Part shown: piece by piece, positions 1-7,480 of the stretch | How the letters are laid out: the number at the start of each line of letters is the position of its first letter | How positions within the stretch are numbered: position 1 is the first letter of the stretch | Source of the DNA: Candidatus Treponema equifaecale | Lineage (GTDB): Bacteria; Spirochaetota; Spirochaetia; Treponematales; Treponemataceae | Assembly (NCBI GenBank): GCA_018064905.1 | Contig: JAGHUJ010000023.1 | Location: 29,711-93,710 of the forward strand | Reading direction: 5' to 3' | DNA: 64,000 bases | Position numbers and translations under genes: made by a program | Notes under the pieces: generated by a model | What the model saw: only the letters and a program-made list of their open reading frames with translations | Database searches by the model: none | Told to the model about the DNA's origin: nothing

Positions 1-1
1 T

Positions 2-214
2 TGCGGTAAAGGTTCTCAGTCTGGTAACAGAGTTAGTAAATCATACAACCACACACGCCACACATGGAGACCAAACATCATCAAGGTTAAGACAGAAGAT
101 TTCGGAAGAACAGAAACTTTGAACATCTGCACACGCTGCTATCGTTCTGGTTTTGTAACAAAGAAAATCACTGTAGTTCCTGCAAACGCTGGCGCTCCAG
201 TAGCTGCTAACTAA
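2..214 (+). CDS. rpmB: 50S ribosomal protein L28 (5' part outside window)
   Basis: This is the C-terminal ~70 residues of ribosomal protein L28, a structural protein of the large subunit. The visible part opens with CGKGSQSGNRVSKSYNHT, followed by the RPNII segment and a CTRCYRSG motif. The Cys of CGKG and the CTRC pair fit the zinc-binding form of L28 found in spirochaetes. The ORF runs off the left edge, so only a handful of N-terminal residues should be missing. A strong hairpin terminator follows the stop codon, so this is probably the end of its transcript. The extra tail after the conserved core (PANAGAPVAAN) is short and low in complexity. Confidence 0.93.
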   Translation, partial: CGKGSQSGNRVSKSYNHTRHTWRPNIIKVKTEDFGRTETLNICTRCYRSGFVTKKITVVPANAGAPVAAN

Positions 215-239
215 TTTAATCAATTTCGGTTAAATGAAA

Positions 240-271
240 CCCGTGTTCTGTTACGAGCACGGGATTTTTTT
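240..271 (+). terminator. Rho-independent terminator of rpmB
   Basis: The arms CCCGTGTTC and GAGCACGGG (one G-U pair) form a 9-bp stem around the 6-nt loop TGTTAC. A run of seven T follows directly. It lies 25 bases after the rpmB stop codon. Confidence 0.9.
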
Positions 272-362
272 ATTTTAAATAATATTGCCCCACGGATGGG
301 GCATGACGTGAACAAATTGCGAGAATTGCAAGGCAATTCTCGTCAGCGACAGGAGGTCGCAT
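272..362. repeat. Short inverted repeats between rpmB and uvrB
   Basis: Two palindromes are visible: GCCCCacggaTGGGGC (about 286-303) and GCGAGAATTGC followed closely by GCAATTCTCG (about 318-341). Either could stop or stabilise the uvrB transcript arriving from the right. Neither has a clean T-tract on the minus strand, so a terminator role is uncertain. Confidence 0.5.
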
Positions 363-2360
363 TTATTTTCCGTAAGTTCTTTCAATTTCCATGATCTGGT
401 CTCGGATTGCTGCGGCCTGCTCGTATTCAAGTCTTTCTGCAAAATCAGCCATTTCTTTCTTTAACACATCAATAAGCTTTTTACGCTGCTTTGCGTCAAA
501 GAGATTTGCACCTTTCTTGATCATGCTGAATTCAACCTCTGCGTTTTCTTCAGCATCTTTCTGGGCTCTTACAAGAATGTCCTGAACAGCCTTGCTGACG
601 GTGTGAGGCGTGATTCCGTGCTCTTCATTGTATTTCTGCTGAATTTCACGGCGGCGTTTTGTTTCGGTTACTGCTTCCTTGATTGCAGGAGTCATGTTGT
701 CCGCGTACATTACAACAGTTCCGTTTTCATTTCGGGCAGCACGGCCAATAATCTGAATCAAACTTGTGGTAGAGCGCAGGAAGCCAATTTTATCAGCATC
801 AAGAATTGCAATGAAGGAAACTTCAGGAAGGTCAATTCCTTCTCGAGGCAGGTTGATTCCAATCAAAACATCAATTTCACCGGTTCTCAGGGATTTTAAA
901 ATTTCAACCCGTTCAAAAGTGTCAATTTCAGAGTGAATGTACTTAACCTTCATCTTCAATCCCAAAAGATAGTCAGTCAAATCTTCCGCCATCTTCTTTG
1001 TCAAAGTCAAAATCAGGCTTCTTTCACCCTTTTCAACACGGGCCTGAACTTCCTTGTAAATGTCTTCCATCTGGCCTTCGCTTGGACGAATGTCAACGAT
1101 TGGATCCAGAAGACCTGTAGGACGGATAATCTGCTCAACCACCTGTGTAGACTGGGCGATTTCTTCTTTTCTAGGAGTTGCAGTGACATAAATCACCTGG
1201 TTCAGCTTCTTTTCAAATTCAGCAAATTTAAGAGGCCTGTTGTCCAGGGCTGAAGGAAGTCGGAAACCAAAATCAATCAAATTCTGCTTTCTGCTTCTGT
1301 CGCCTTCATACATTGCACCAATCTGAGGAACTGAAACATGGGCTTCATCAATAAGGCACAAAAAATCATCAGGAAAATAGTGGAGAAGGGTTGCAGGAGG
1401 CTCACCGCTCTTTCTGTTTGAAATCGGCCCTGAATAATTTTCAATTCCAGAGCAGTAACCCATTTCCTTCATCATTTCAATGTCGTATGTTGTTCGTGTT
1501 TTAAGACGTTCAGCTTCCAGAAGCTTTCCCTGAGCATTCAAGGTTTCCAGCCGTTCGTCCAGTTCCTTCTGGATTCTTTCTGTGGCGCTGACCAATGCTT
1601 CGTGAGGAACAACGAAGTGCTTTGAAGGATAAATCTGAAGCTCGTCCAGTTCTTCTTCAATTTCCCTTGTAATCACATTAAATCGGCGGATTCTCACAAT
1701 TTCATCAAAATCCAGCTCAATTCTGTAGGCAGTGTCGGTTTCCATGTAAGGAGGGTAGACTTCAATCACATCACCGTGAATCCTGAAATTTCCCCTGTCC
1801 ATAGCCATATCGTTCCGGCTGTACTGAATCGAAATCAGGCTTTCTGCAAATTTTCTTGTGTCGAGGATTTCACCCTTTGAAACGTGAACCCTCATGTCCT
1901 TGTAAAGTTCAGGCATACCAAGACCGTAAATGCAGCTGACAGTAGCAACAACAATAACATCCCGCCTTTCCATCAAAGAATAGGTTGCACGGATTCGAAG
2001 GTTGTCGATTTCCTTGTTTACCGCCGCATCTTTTTCTATATAAAGGTCACGGGCCGGAACATAAGCTTCAGGCTGGTAATAGTCGTAGTAAGAGACAAAA
2101 TATTCCACCGCATTGTTCGGAAAAAATGACTTGAATTCCCTGTAAAGCTGGGCTGAAAGGGTCTTGTTGTGGGAAATAATCAAAGTCGGCTTCTGAACCT
2201 TCTCAATGATTTTGGCCATGGTGAAAGTTTTTCCAGAACCAGTAACGCCTTTCAAAGTCTGGTAACGGTCGCCCCTCAAAAATCCTTCTGCCAGTTTGTC
2301 AATTGCCTGTCCCTGGTCACCGCTAGGTTCATAAGGACTAACTACCTGAAATTTACGCAT
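363..2360 (-). CDS. uvrB: UvrABC system protein B (excinuclease helicase subunit)
   Basis: UvrB is the DNA-damage verification subunit of nucleotide excision repair. UvrA loads it and it recruits UvrC. The 665 residues match the family length. Visible signatures are Walker A GVTGSGKTF (about 38-46), the Tyr-rich beta-hairpin region YYDYYQPEAYVP (about 91-102) that inserts between the strands, the LIDEAH Walker B box (about 338), helicase motifs TATPR and QIIGRAARN, and a C-terminal UVR motif (LEYEQAAAIRDQI) that contacts UvrC. The ATG at 2360 is chosen because it begins the conserved MRKFQVVSPYEPSGDQ. No Shine-Dalgarno sequence precedes it, while a TAGAAT hexamer ends only 6 bases upstream, so the mRNA may be leaderless. 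It appears to be transcribed alone. Confidence 0.98.
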   Translation of the reverse strand: MRKFQVVSPYEPSGDQGQAIDKLAEGFLRGDRYQTLKGVTGSGKTFTMAKIIEKVQKPTLIISHNKTLSAQLYREFKSFFPNNAVEYFVSYYDYYQPEAYVPARDLYIEKDAAVNKEIDNLRIRATYSLMERRDVIVVATVSCIYGLGMPELYKDMRVHVSKGEILDTRKFAESLISIQYSRNDMAMDRGNFRIHGDVIEVYPPYMETDTAYRIELDFDEIVRIRRFNVITREIEEELDELQIYPSKHFVVPHEALVSATERIQKELDERLETLNAQGKLLEAERLKTRTTYDIEMMKEMGYCSGIENYSGPISNRKSGEPPATLLHYFPDDFLCLIDEAHVSVPQIGAMYEGDRSRKQNLIDFGFRLPSALDNRPLKFAEFEKKLNQVIYVTATPRKEEIAQSTQVVEQIIRPTGLLDPIVDIRPSEGQMEDIYKEVQARVEKGERSLILTLTKKMAEDLTDYLLGLKMKVKYIHSEIDTFERVEILKSLRTGEIDVLIGINLPREGIDLPEVSFIAILDADKIGFLRSTTSLIQIIGRAARNENGTVVMYADNMTPAIKEAVTETKRRREIQQKYNEEHGITPHTVSKAVQDILVRAQKDAEENAEVEFSMIKKGANLFDAKQRKKLIDVLKKEMADFAERLEYEQAAAIRDQIMEIERTYGK

Positions 2361-2366
2361 GGAGAT

Positions 2367-2395
2367 ATTCTAAGTCAAAAAAGGAAAATTTGGAA
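2367..2395 (-). promoter_or_regulatory. Putative uvrB promoter (leaderless type)
   Basis: On the minus strand TTCCAA (weak -35) is followed by a 17-bp spacer and TAGAAT (-10). The -10 ends 6 bases before the uvrB ATG, so a start site 6-8 bases downstream falls on or next to the start codon. Confidence 0.4.
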
Positions 2396-2838
2396 TTAGG
2401 AAAGAAAATTAGGAATTAGGAAGGAGGAATTAGGAATTTATAGGGGAAAAGCCTTTCCCCTAGTCGCAGCCCAAGGTCTGCTTCCATACCCCATTCGCCT
2501 GGGAGCTCGCGCCCCCAAACCCCGCAGAACTCCATGTCATTCTCGTCAATGCCACTAATTTACGGTCATTGAGCTTGTCGAAATGACCTTGAATGGTGGT
2601 TTCGACAAGCTCAACCACCGCTTAAGTTTATGGCATTGGTCATTCCGGTGCTCTGAACTCCATGTCATTCTCGTGCTTCGACACGGGAATCTCCTTCTGT
2701 CATTTCGAGCGAAGTGGAGAGGTCTAAACAATAAAAATTTCATTTAAAATCTTTCTACCTATCCCCATCCATGATTTAATTCTTCAATATGACTTTTTAT
2801 CAGTCCTATGTTTAAATATTGTCATAGGAGAAATTCTT
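2393..2838. repeat. Intergenic stretch of dispersed palindromic repeats
   Basis: About 450 bases with no convincing gene. From left to right: short tandem GAATTAGGAA-type repeats (2393-2440); a GC-rich piece; the palindrome GGTCATT..AATGACC (2564-2588); the palindrome GGTGGTT..AACCACC (2595-2619), which has the same GTCGAA core; and a copy of the GTCATTTCGAGCGAAGT element near 2698-2728. Relatives of the last three recur elsewhere in the window. A 62-codon minus-strand reading frame here is simply repeat DNA. Confidence 0.8.
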
Positions 2839-3111
2839 ATGGTCTATTCTTTTATGACATTAAATGACAATACGGAAATCGTACATTCTGAAATGCAGCC
2901 AGATGGCCGTGTAAAAGTTTATATGGAAACTCCTGACGAAAAATTATGTTTTAAACACGCCACTTGTTGGTTGCCAGAGTATGAATGGGAAGATGTTTAT
3001 GGCTATTCCGAAACTGAAATGGAATTTTTCAAAAAACTTATGGAGTCAAATGCACATCTAATAATTGATTTCTCAAAAAACGGAGGATTCTTGAATGCCT
3101 CAGGTCTTTAG
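2839..3111 (+). CDS. Small hypothetical protein paired with a DUF4160 protein
   Basis: A 90-residue acidic cytoplasmic protein with no family I recognise. The start at 2839 has a well-placed AGGAG (2826-2830). It begins MVYSFMTLNDNTEIVHSEM and contains WLPEYEWEDVYGYSE. Its end overlaps the start of the next gene by 17 bases, so the two are translated together. In many genomes DUF4160 genes lie beside a small partner (often DUF2442) in a toxin-antitoxin-like layout, and this gene sits in the partner position, but I do not see DUF2442 motifs. A TA role is inference from layout only. Confidence 0.7.
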   Translation: MVYSFMTLNDNTEIVHSEMQPDGRVKVYMETPDEKLCFKHATCWLPEYEWEDVYGYSETEMEFFKKLMESNAHLIIDFSKNGGFLNASGL

Positions 3112-3373
3112 TATCGGGAGTTTCAAAATTTACTTTTGGACAAATGAAGGAAATCCTAAAGAACCTGTACATGTTCATGTTTCTGAAGGAATACCGTCAG
3201 AAAATGCAACAAAAATTTGGATTACTAAAGAAAGTAAAACGATAGTTGTTCACAATAAATCGAAAATTCCGCAAAAAGCATTGAACAATATTTGTCGATA
3301 CATTGAAGCAAATACTTTTCAGATTTTTTCAAAATGGAAGGATTATTTTGGTGAGTTGACTTTTTATTGTTAA
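3095..3373 (+). CDS. DUF4160 domain-containing protein
   Basis: A 92-residue protein of the DUF4160 family: MPQVFSIGSFKIYFWTNEGN..PVHVHVSEG, then a middle strand and a C-terminal WKDYFGEL. The family signature is a short N-terminal strand, the HVHV motif and the W.(E/D)YF tail, all present. Function is unknown; the His residues of HVHV could bind metal or act in catalysis. The start is set by GGAGG at 3081-3085, inside the preceding gene. The 17-bp overlap points to a two-gene unit. Confidence 0.85.
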   Translation: MPQVFSIGSFKIYFWTNEGNPKEPVHVHVSEGIPSENATKIWITKESKTIVVHNKSKIPQKALNNICRYIEANTFQIFSKWKDYFGELTFYC

Positions 3374-3409
3374 ATTCACATTCTCCACTTTCCTTCCGAT
3401 AAATTTAAT

Positions 3410-3793
3410 GTGAAAAAACTTCTTTTCCTGATTTTAACTTTTCTTTTTCTCCTTCCTTTATTTTCACAGAGCTCTAAACCTGCTTACAAATCCACCATGA
3501 CTGAAATCAAAATCGGAAACAATCCTCTTTTGCTTCGGATTTTTGCTTTTGACGATCTTGAAACTGGCAGAAAACTTGCTGAAGAAAACTATGGTATAAA
3601 AAATTTTCTTTCAATTACGCAGGAAAAGGATTTTAAAAAACTGAAAATAATGTTTCCGGACAATGAAATCCATGGCTGGGAATACGGAATGTTCAAAACA
3701 GAAAGAGAATTCTGGGTTTTCAGAAACAAGGGAAATGGATTTCTTTACGGAACCGGCAGGTACATCAAAGGCTACTCAAAAGCTTCTGAATAA
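3410..3793 (+). CDS. Small secreted hypothetical protein
   Basis: A 127-residue protein with a clear Sec signal peptide (MKKLLFLILTFLFLLPLFSQS, cleavage probably after LFS or FSQ). The mature part is basic and unrecognised. The start is taken as GTG at 3410 because it gives a signal peptide; the ATG two bases earlier is followed at once by a stop codon. There is no good ribosome-binding site. It lies 36 bases after the DUF4160 gene. It may be a periplasmic protein of unknown role. Confidence 0.65.
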   Translation: MKKLLFLILTFLFLLPLFSQSSKPAYKSTMTEIKIGNNPLLLRIFAFDDLETGRKLAEENYGIKNFLSITQEKDFKKLKIMFPDNEIHGWEYGMFKTEREFWVFRNKGNGFLYGTGRYIKGYSKASE

Positions 3794-3819
3794 TTTTTTG
3801 TAACAGTGCGAATTTTCAT

Positions 3820-3848
3820 TAAACATTTCTTCTATTCTGTGCTATAAT
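3820..3848 (+). promoter_or_regulatory. Extended -10 promoter for the 7TM-SpoIIE gene
   Basis: TGC-TATAAT (TATAAT at 3843-3848) is an extended -10 element. TAAACA at 3820-3825 is a 4/6 -35 match with a 17-bp spacer. The ATG of the next gene is only 8 bases past the -10, which predicts a leaderless or nearly leaderless mRNA. Confidence 0.6.
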
Positions 3849-3856
3849 CTTAGAAC

Positions 3857-5956
3857 ATGAAAAATCGTTTTCTTCCAATTCTATTCATTTTTTCTCTTTT
3901 TACGCTGTTTTCTTGCGACATGAAGAAGGAAGAAATCAAAATTGATTTGCATGATGAATTGTACTGGGCTCCCTGCGATGCTGAAAGTTCTCCAGAGAAT
4001 ATTGAAGCCCAGAACATTGATTTTCAGAAATTCGAAGTCCACAATGGAAGAAACATCGCCAGACTGGTAGGCATGAAAGGCTCTTACATCTGGCTTAAGG
4101 CTGATTTTGAAATTTCACCTGAATTAAAGAATGAGTCTCTGGGACTTGCGATTTCTTACCTTCACTATGCCTGCAAAACTTATTTAAATGGAAGTTATGT
4201 TGGAAGCAGCGGAACCTTTCCTCCTGAAGAACGCTCCAACATGTATGCGTCCAGCTATTTTTCATTTCCAGAAGGCCTTTTGAATCAGGACGGAAAAAAT
4301 ACACTTCTTTTAAAAGTCTGGTGCCACGGCCGCAGTGCAATTTCAGACAAAGTTTTCGTTATGAAAATGGATGAAGCCAAGCAGCTGGCAAACCAATATA
4401 CGGCAAACAATTCAAGAATGTACATAATGTTTGAAGGCGGTATGTTCTCTGCTTTCATTCTGTTTTTCCTTGTATGGCTTCGCCGCAGGGAAGAAATGGA
4501 CAAGCTTTTATTTGCAATTTTAAATCTTGTTTCATTGGTTTTTACAATTCCTTTCTTTGCAGAAGAAGTTCCATGGTATACCACAACGGCTCTTCCTCAT
4601 ATATGGTTCATAAAGCTTTTCCTTTGTGGAAGCATGTGTGATATCTGTTACTTTCTTGCATCCTTCAACATTCACTATCTCAGAATAAAGGAAAACAAAA
4701 TTGTCAAAAGGGTAAGACTTGGACTTCTGCTTTTTTCACAGTTTGTATGTGCCGTTGCCCCAGATTACGATGCCTTGATGGCTGTCTGTCCGTTTGTAAT
4801 GGTACTTTGTCTCGTTCACATCATGTTCGGACTTGTTTATCTTGGAATCCACATGTACAAAAGAATTAGCCTTAAAAGAGACATTATCTTCCTTAGTTCT
4901 TTCACTCCACTTGCACTTACCATTATTGCGGATTTCATAATTAAAGACGGATTTTACAAGCTGGATGTTCCATACCTTACTGTTTACGGCTGGCAGCTTA
5001 CGATTGTTGCCTTCTTCGTGCACCTCATCATTGAATACACAGGACTTGCAAAACAGGCTGAATATCTCAATGTTGAGCTTGAAAACGAAGTCATTGCCAA
5101 AACCCAGCACCTTATTGAAGTCAATGACAGGCTTGAATTTGAAAAGCGTCGTTCCATTGCTGATCTTGAAATGGCTGCAATCGTTCAGCAAAAGTATTTT
5201 CCATATCCAAACAAAAAATTCCGTGGATGGGACATTGCAATCTGTTACAGTCCTTGTTCAAAGGTTTCTGGTGACCTTTACGACTATTATCACGAAAATG
5301 ACAGCGAAGATTTGCACGGGTTCTCGCTTTTTGACGTTTCTGGACACGGAATTTCTTCCAGCTTGATTACAATGCTTGCCAAAAACATAATTTTCCGTTG
5401 TTTTAAAGAATGCAGGGATCGCCGTAGGCCTGTTTCTGAAGCCCTGTATGAAGCAAATGATCAGATTATTGATGCAAAGGGAAATGTAGAGAATTATCTT
5501 ACAGGACTTATGTTCAGATTTGGAAATTTTGACGAAAAGGATGAAGTTGTAATTGAAATGGCCAATGCGGGGCATCCAAATCCGATTCTTTATTCTTCTA
5601 AGAGCAACATAATTGCAGAAATTGAAAACTCTGTTTCTGAACCTCATTATGGAGCCATTGGAATCAAGGATATTGCAGTTTCATTCCCGCCAATTGACTT
5701 CAAAATGGGAAATGATGATATTCTGGTCTGCTATACTGACGGACTTACAGAAGCCATGAACAGCAACCATGAGCAGTTTGGGGTGGAAACTGTAAAGAAA
5801 ATAATTCGCGACAGTTACGCAAAGAATGCACAGTCAATTCTTGAAGATATCATCGACGGCCTTTATGAATTCATCGGTGACACTCCAAGAGACGATGACC
5901 TGACAATCATGGTGTTCAAGCGCGAAGATTCCCAGAACTTCATCGAAGAACTTTAA
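3857..5956 (+). CDS. Lipid-anchored 7TM sensor with SpoIIE/PP2C phosphatase domain
   Basis: This 699-residue signalling protein joins an extracytoplasmic sensor to a cytoplasmic phosphatase. It starts with a lipoprotein signal (lipobox LFSC, Cys20). A beta-rich periplasmic domain follows (about 30-175, resembling 7TMR-DISM/jelly-roll sensors), then about seven membrane helices (about 190-400), a short coiled coil (about 405-440) and a SpoIIE domain (about 445-690). The metal-binding acidic residues of PP2C are visible in SGDLYDYY, FDVSGHG, CYTDGLTE and RDDDLTIMVF. Such enzymes usually dephosphorylate a STAS anti-anti-sigma protein; a STAS gene is at 39310. It is transcribed alone, has no Shine-Dalgarno sequence, and its -10 box nearly abuts the ATG. 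A lipidated N-terminus on a 7TM protein is unusual. Confidence 0.88.
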   Translation: MKNRFLPILFIFSLFTLFSCDMKKEEIKIDLHDELYWAPCDAESSPENIEAQNIDFQKFEVHNGRNIARLVGMKGSYIWLKADFEISPELKNESLGLAISYLHYACKTYLNGSYVGSSGTFPPEERSNMYASSYFSFPEGLLNQDGKNTLLLKVWCHGRSAISDKVFVMKMDEAKQLANQYTANNSRMYIMFEGGMFSAFILFFLVWLRRREEMDKLLFAILNLVSLVFTIPFFAEEVPWYTTTALPHIWFIKLFLCGSMCDICYFLASFNIHYLRIKENKIVKRVRLGLLLFSQFVCAVAPDYDALMAVCPFVMVLCLVHIMFGLVYLGIHMYKRISLKRDIIFLSSFTPLALTIIADFIIKDGFYKLDVPYLTVYGWQLTIVAFFVHLIIEYTGLAKQAEYLNVELENEVIAKTQHLIEVNDRLEFEKRRSIADLEMAAIVQQKYFPYPNKKFRGWDIAICYSPCSKVSGDLYDYYHENDSEDLHGFSLFDVSGHGISSSLITMLAKNIIFRCFKECRDRRRPVSEALYEANDQIIDAKGNVENYLTGLMFRFGNFDEKDEVVIEMANAGHPNPILYSSKSNIIAEIENSVSEPHYGAIGIKDIAVSFPPIDFKMGNDDILVCYTDGLTEAMNSNHEQFGVETVKKIIRDSYAKNAQSILEDIIDGLYEFIGDTPRDDDLTIMVFKREDSQNFIEEL

Positions 5957-5970
5957 GACTATTCATTCAT

Positions 5971-6130
5971 ATCAACTTGTCACTTCGCGTGAATTGTGTC
6001 ATTTCACATCAACATGTCACTTCAACTGAATTGTGTCATCTCATATCAACATGTTACTTCGACTGAATTGTGTCATTTTCGTATCAACATGTCACTTCGA
6101 CTGAAGCGTCAGCGGAATGGAGAAGTCTAC
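5971..6130. repeat. Tandem 37-bp repeat, four units
   Basis: Units begin at 5971, 6008, 6045 and 6083, each opening ATCAACATGTCACTTC (first unit ATCAACTTGTCACTTC), followed in the first three by a GTGAATTGTGTCAT or CTGAATTGTGTCAT segment. Spacing is 37, 37 and 38 bp. The last unit diverges into the dispersed GTCACTTCGACTGAAGCG..GGAGAAGTCT element. It fills the gap between two convergent genes. There are no variable spacers, so it is not a CRISPR array. Confidence 0.85.
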
Positions 6131-7164
6131 ACCTTAAAAATTCCCACCTGTGCACAGGCAAAAATAATTCCAAAAAGGGTGAATGCACTTAGGATGCTTG
6201 TCCAAACCACCAGCTGTCCTGCCAGTTCGTCGTCATTGTTCATTTCTGTTGCCATTGGAACTGAGCTTACGGCTGTAGGTGTTCCGAACAATGCGATGAG
6301 TGCTGGAAATTCCACTTCCCTGAACCCAAAAAAATAAGCACATACCAATGTTGAAACAGGAACAATCAGAACCCTGGCCAGTGTACCGATAGTGATCAGC
6401 TTTTTTAATCTGGCCACCGCGCTGAATGTAAAGGTTCCACCAAGAGCAATCAGGGCTACTGGTGTGGCGCAGCTTCCAACCATCTGAATTGTTCTGTACA
6501 GGAAGGGCAGGTTGTCCTTGATTGTGAACACTTTTTTTGTAATTTCAATTCCTTCTTCATTGAGAAAGGTTGTTTCTGGAATGAAGTATCTGATCACAAG
6601 GAAAACAAAGCCTGAACCGCAGCCAATGATCAGTGGGTTTGTGGCGATTTTTTTTAAGATGCTGAGCAAATCAAATTTCTTTCCTTCTTCCTTCATAAAC
6701 ATTGTAAGGCTCAGAACTGCCAGAATGTTGAAAAGAGGAATGAAGAGTGAAGAAAGGATTGAAGCTACTGCAATTGCCTGAAACTCGTTTCCAACCAGAG
6801 AAATTACCAGGGAAAGTCCGATGATTGCGTTGTTTGAGCGGTATGCGGCCTGAACCATTACACCTTTCTGCCGAACATCCTTCACAAAAAGTCCGCACAG
6901 AACAGCGGCAATGACAAAGGTTCCAAGAATTGCAACAAAAGTGAATGCACAAACCTTGCCATAATTTGCGATGGCACCAAGATTTGAAACATTGTAAACA
7001 TTGTAGAAAAGCATCGTAGGCAAGCAGCATCTGAAGCTAAGTTTGTTCAGCAGTTTAAAAAAATCCTGCGGAAAAACCTTTAAATTTTTAAGAACATATC
7101 CAACAAGAATTGTAAGAACAACAGGAAGAACTGCGTTGCAGGTAAAGAATAATTTAGAAAGCAT
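6127..7164 (-). CDS. AEC (auxin efflux carrier) family transporter
   Basis: A 345-residue integral membrane protein of the AEC family, bile/arsenite/riboflavin transporter fold, with about ten membrane helices. N-terminal helices contain VVLTILVGYVLKN, and the middle has the AYRSNNAIIGLSL segment typical of the family near the unwound helix. The C-terminal half has GSCATPVALIALGGTF and a final FGTPTAVSSVPMATEM helix. Members export or import small organic acids such as malate; the substrate here cannot be read from sequence. The ATG at 7164 has no Shine-Dalgarno sequence, but TATAAT ends 6 bases upstream, suggesting a leaderless transcript. Its 3' end touches the tandem repeat at 5971-6130. 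Confidence 0.9.
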   Translation of the reverse strand: MLSKLFFTCNAVLPVVLTILVGYVLKNLKVFPQDFFKLLNKLSFRCCLPTMLFYNVYNVSNLGAIANYGKVCAFTFVAILGTFVIAAVLCGLFVKDVRQKGVMVQAAYRSNNAIIGLSLVISLVGNEFQAIAVASILSSLFIPLFNILAVLSLTMFMKEEGKKFDLLSILKKIATNPLIIGCGSGFVFLVIRYFIPETTFLNEEGIEITKKVFTIKDNLPFLYRTIQMVGSCATPVALIALGGTFTFSAVARLKKLITIGTLARVLIVPVSTLVCAYFFGFREVEFPALIALFGTPTAVSSVPMATEMNNDDELAGQLVVWTSILSAFTLFGIIFACAQVGIFKV

Positions 7165-7170
7165 GAAAAA

Positions 7171-7176
7171 ATTATA
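7171..7176 (-). promoter_or_regulatory. -10 box directly upstream of the AEC transporter
   Basis: A perfect TATAAT on the minus strand ends 6 bases before the ATG at 7164. No strong -35 is visible 17 bp upstream (TTTTAG at best). A transcript from this box would begin at about the start codon. Confidence 0.45.
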
Positions 7177-7480
7177 GAACTAAATCAAAAAAACTAAAAG
7201 TTAAAAAGCACACATAATCGCCCCACCAGAAAAAATCTGCAACTTTTCACTTTAGAAATGGTCTAATATGATGGATAATGTTATTGATTGAATGTAGAGT
7301 TTTATAAAATTTCACGAAATGTCTAAGAAATAAATGGAGCGGAGCCGAAGTTCTGACAAAAAATTGTCTGCAACTTGTTGCACCACGATATTTTTGGCAG
7401 GTTTTCGGTGGAAGCGCAGTTTATTTCTGAATTTAGGACAAATATATAAAACTCAAAATTTATTTCAAAAGAGGATAAAA
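7177..7480. promoter_or_regulatory. AT-rich divergent intergenic region
   Basis: About 300 bases between the divergent AEC and thioesterase genes. It should hold the thioesterase promoter; TATATA at about 7442-7448 lies 33 bases before the start codon, but no convincing -35 is seen. A small palindrome GACAAAAAATTGTC lies near 7360. An open frame from 7334 extends through it, but the thioesterase start at 7481 is better supported. Confidence 0.4.

Noticed and set aside
2555-2743. 62-residue reading frame
   Set aside because: It is made of palindromic repeat DNA, has no ribosome-binding site, and its translation (FRPLHFARNDRRRFPCRS) is the usual product of such repeats.
5971-6130. CRISPR or spacer-bearing array
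   Set aside because: The 37-bp units are contiguous and similar throughout, with no unique spacers. It is a plain tandem repeat.
5996-6337. 113-residue plus-strand reading frame
   Set aside because: It combines the tandem repeat with the antisense of the AEC gene; no coding signal.
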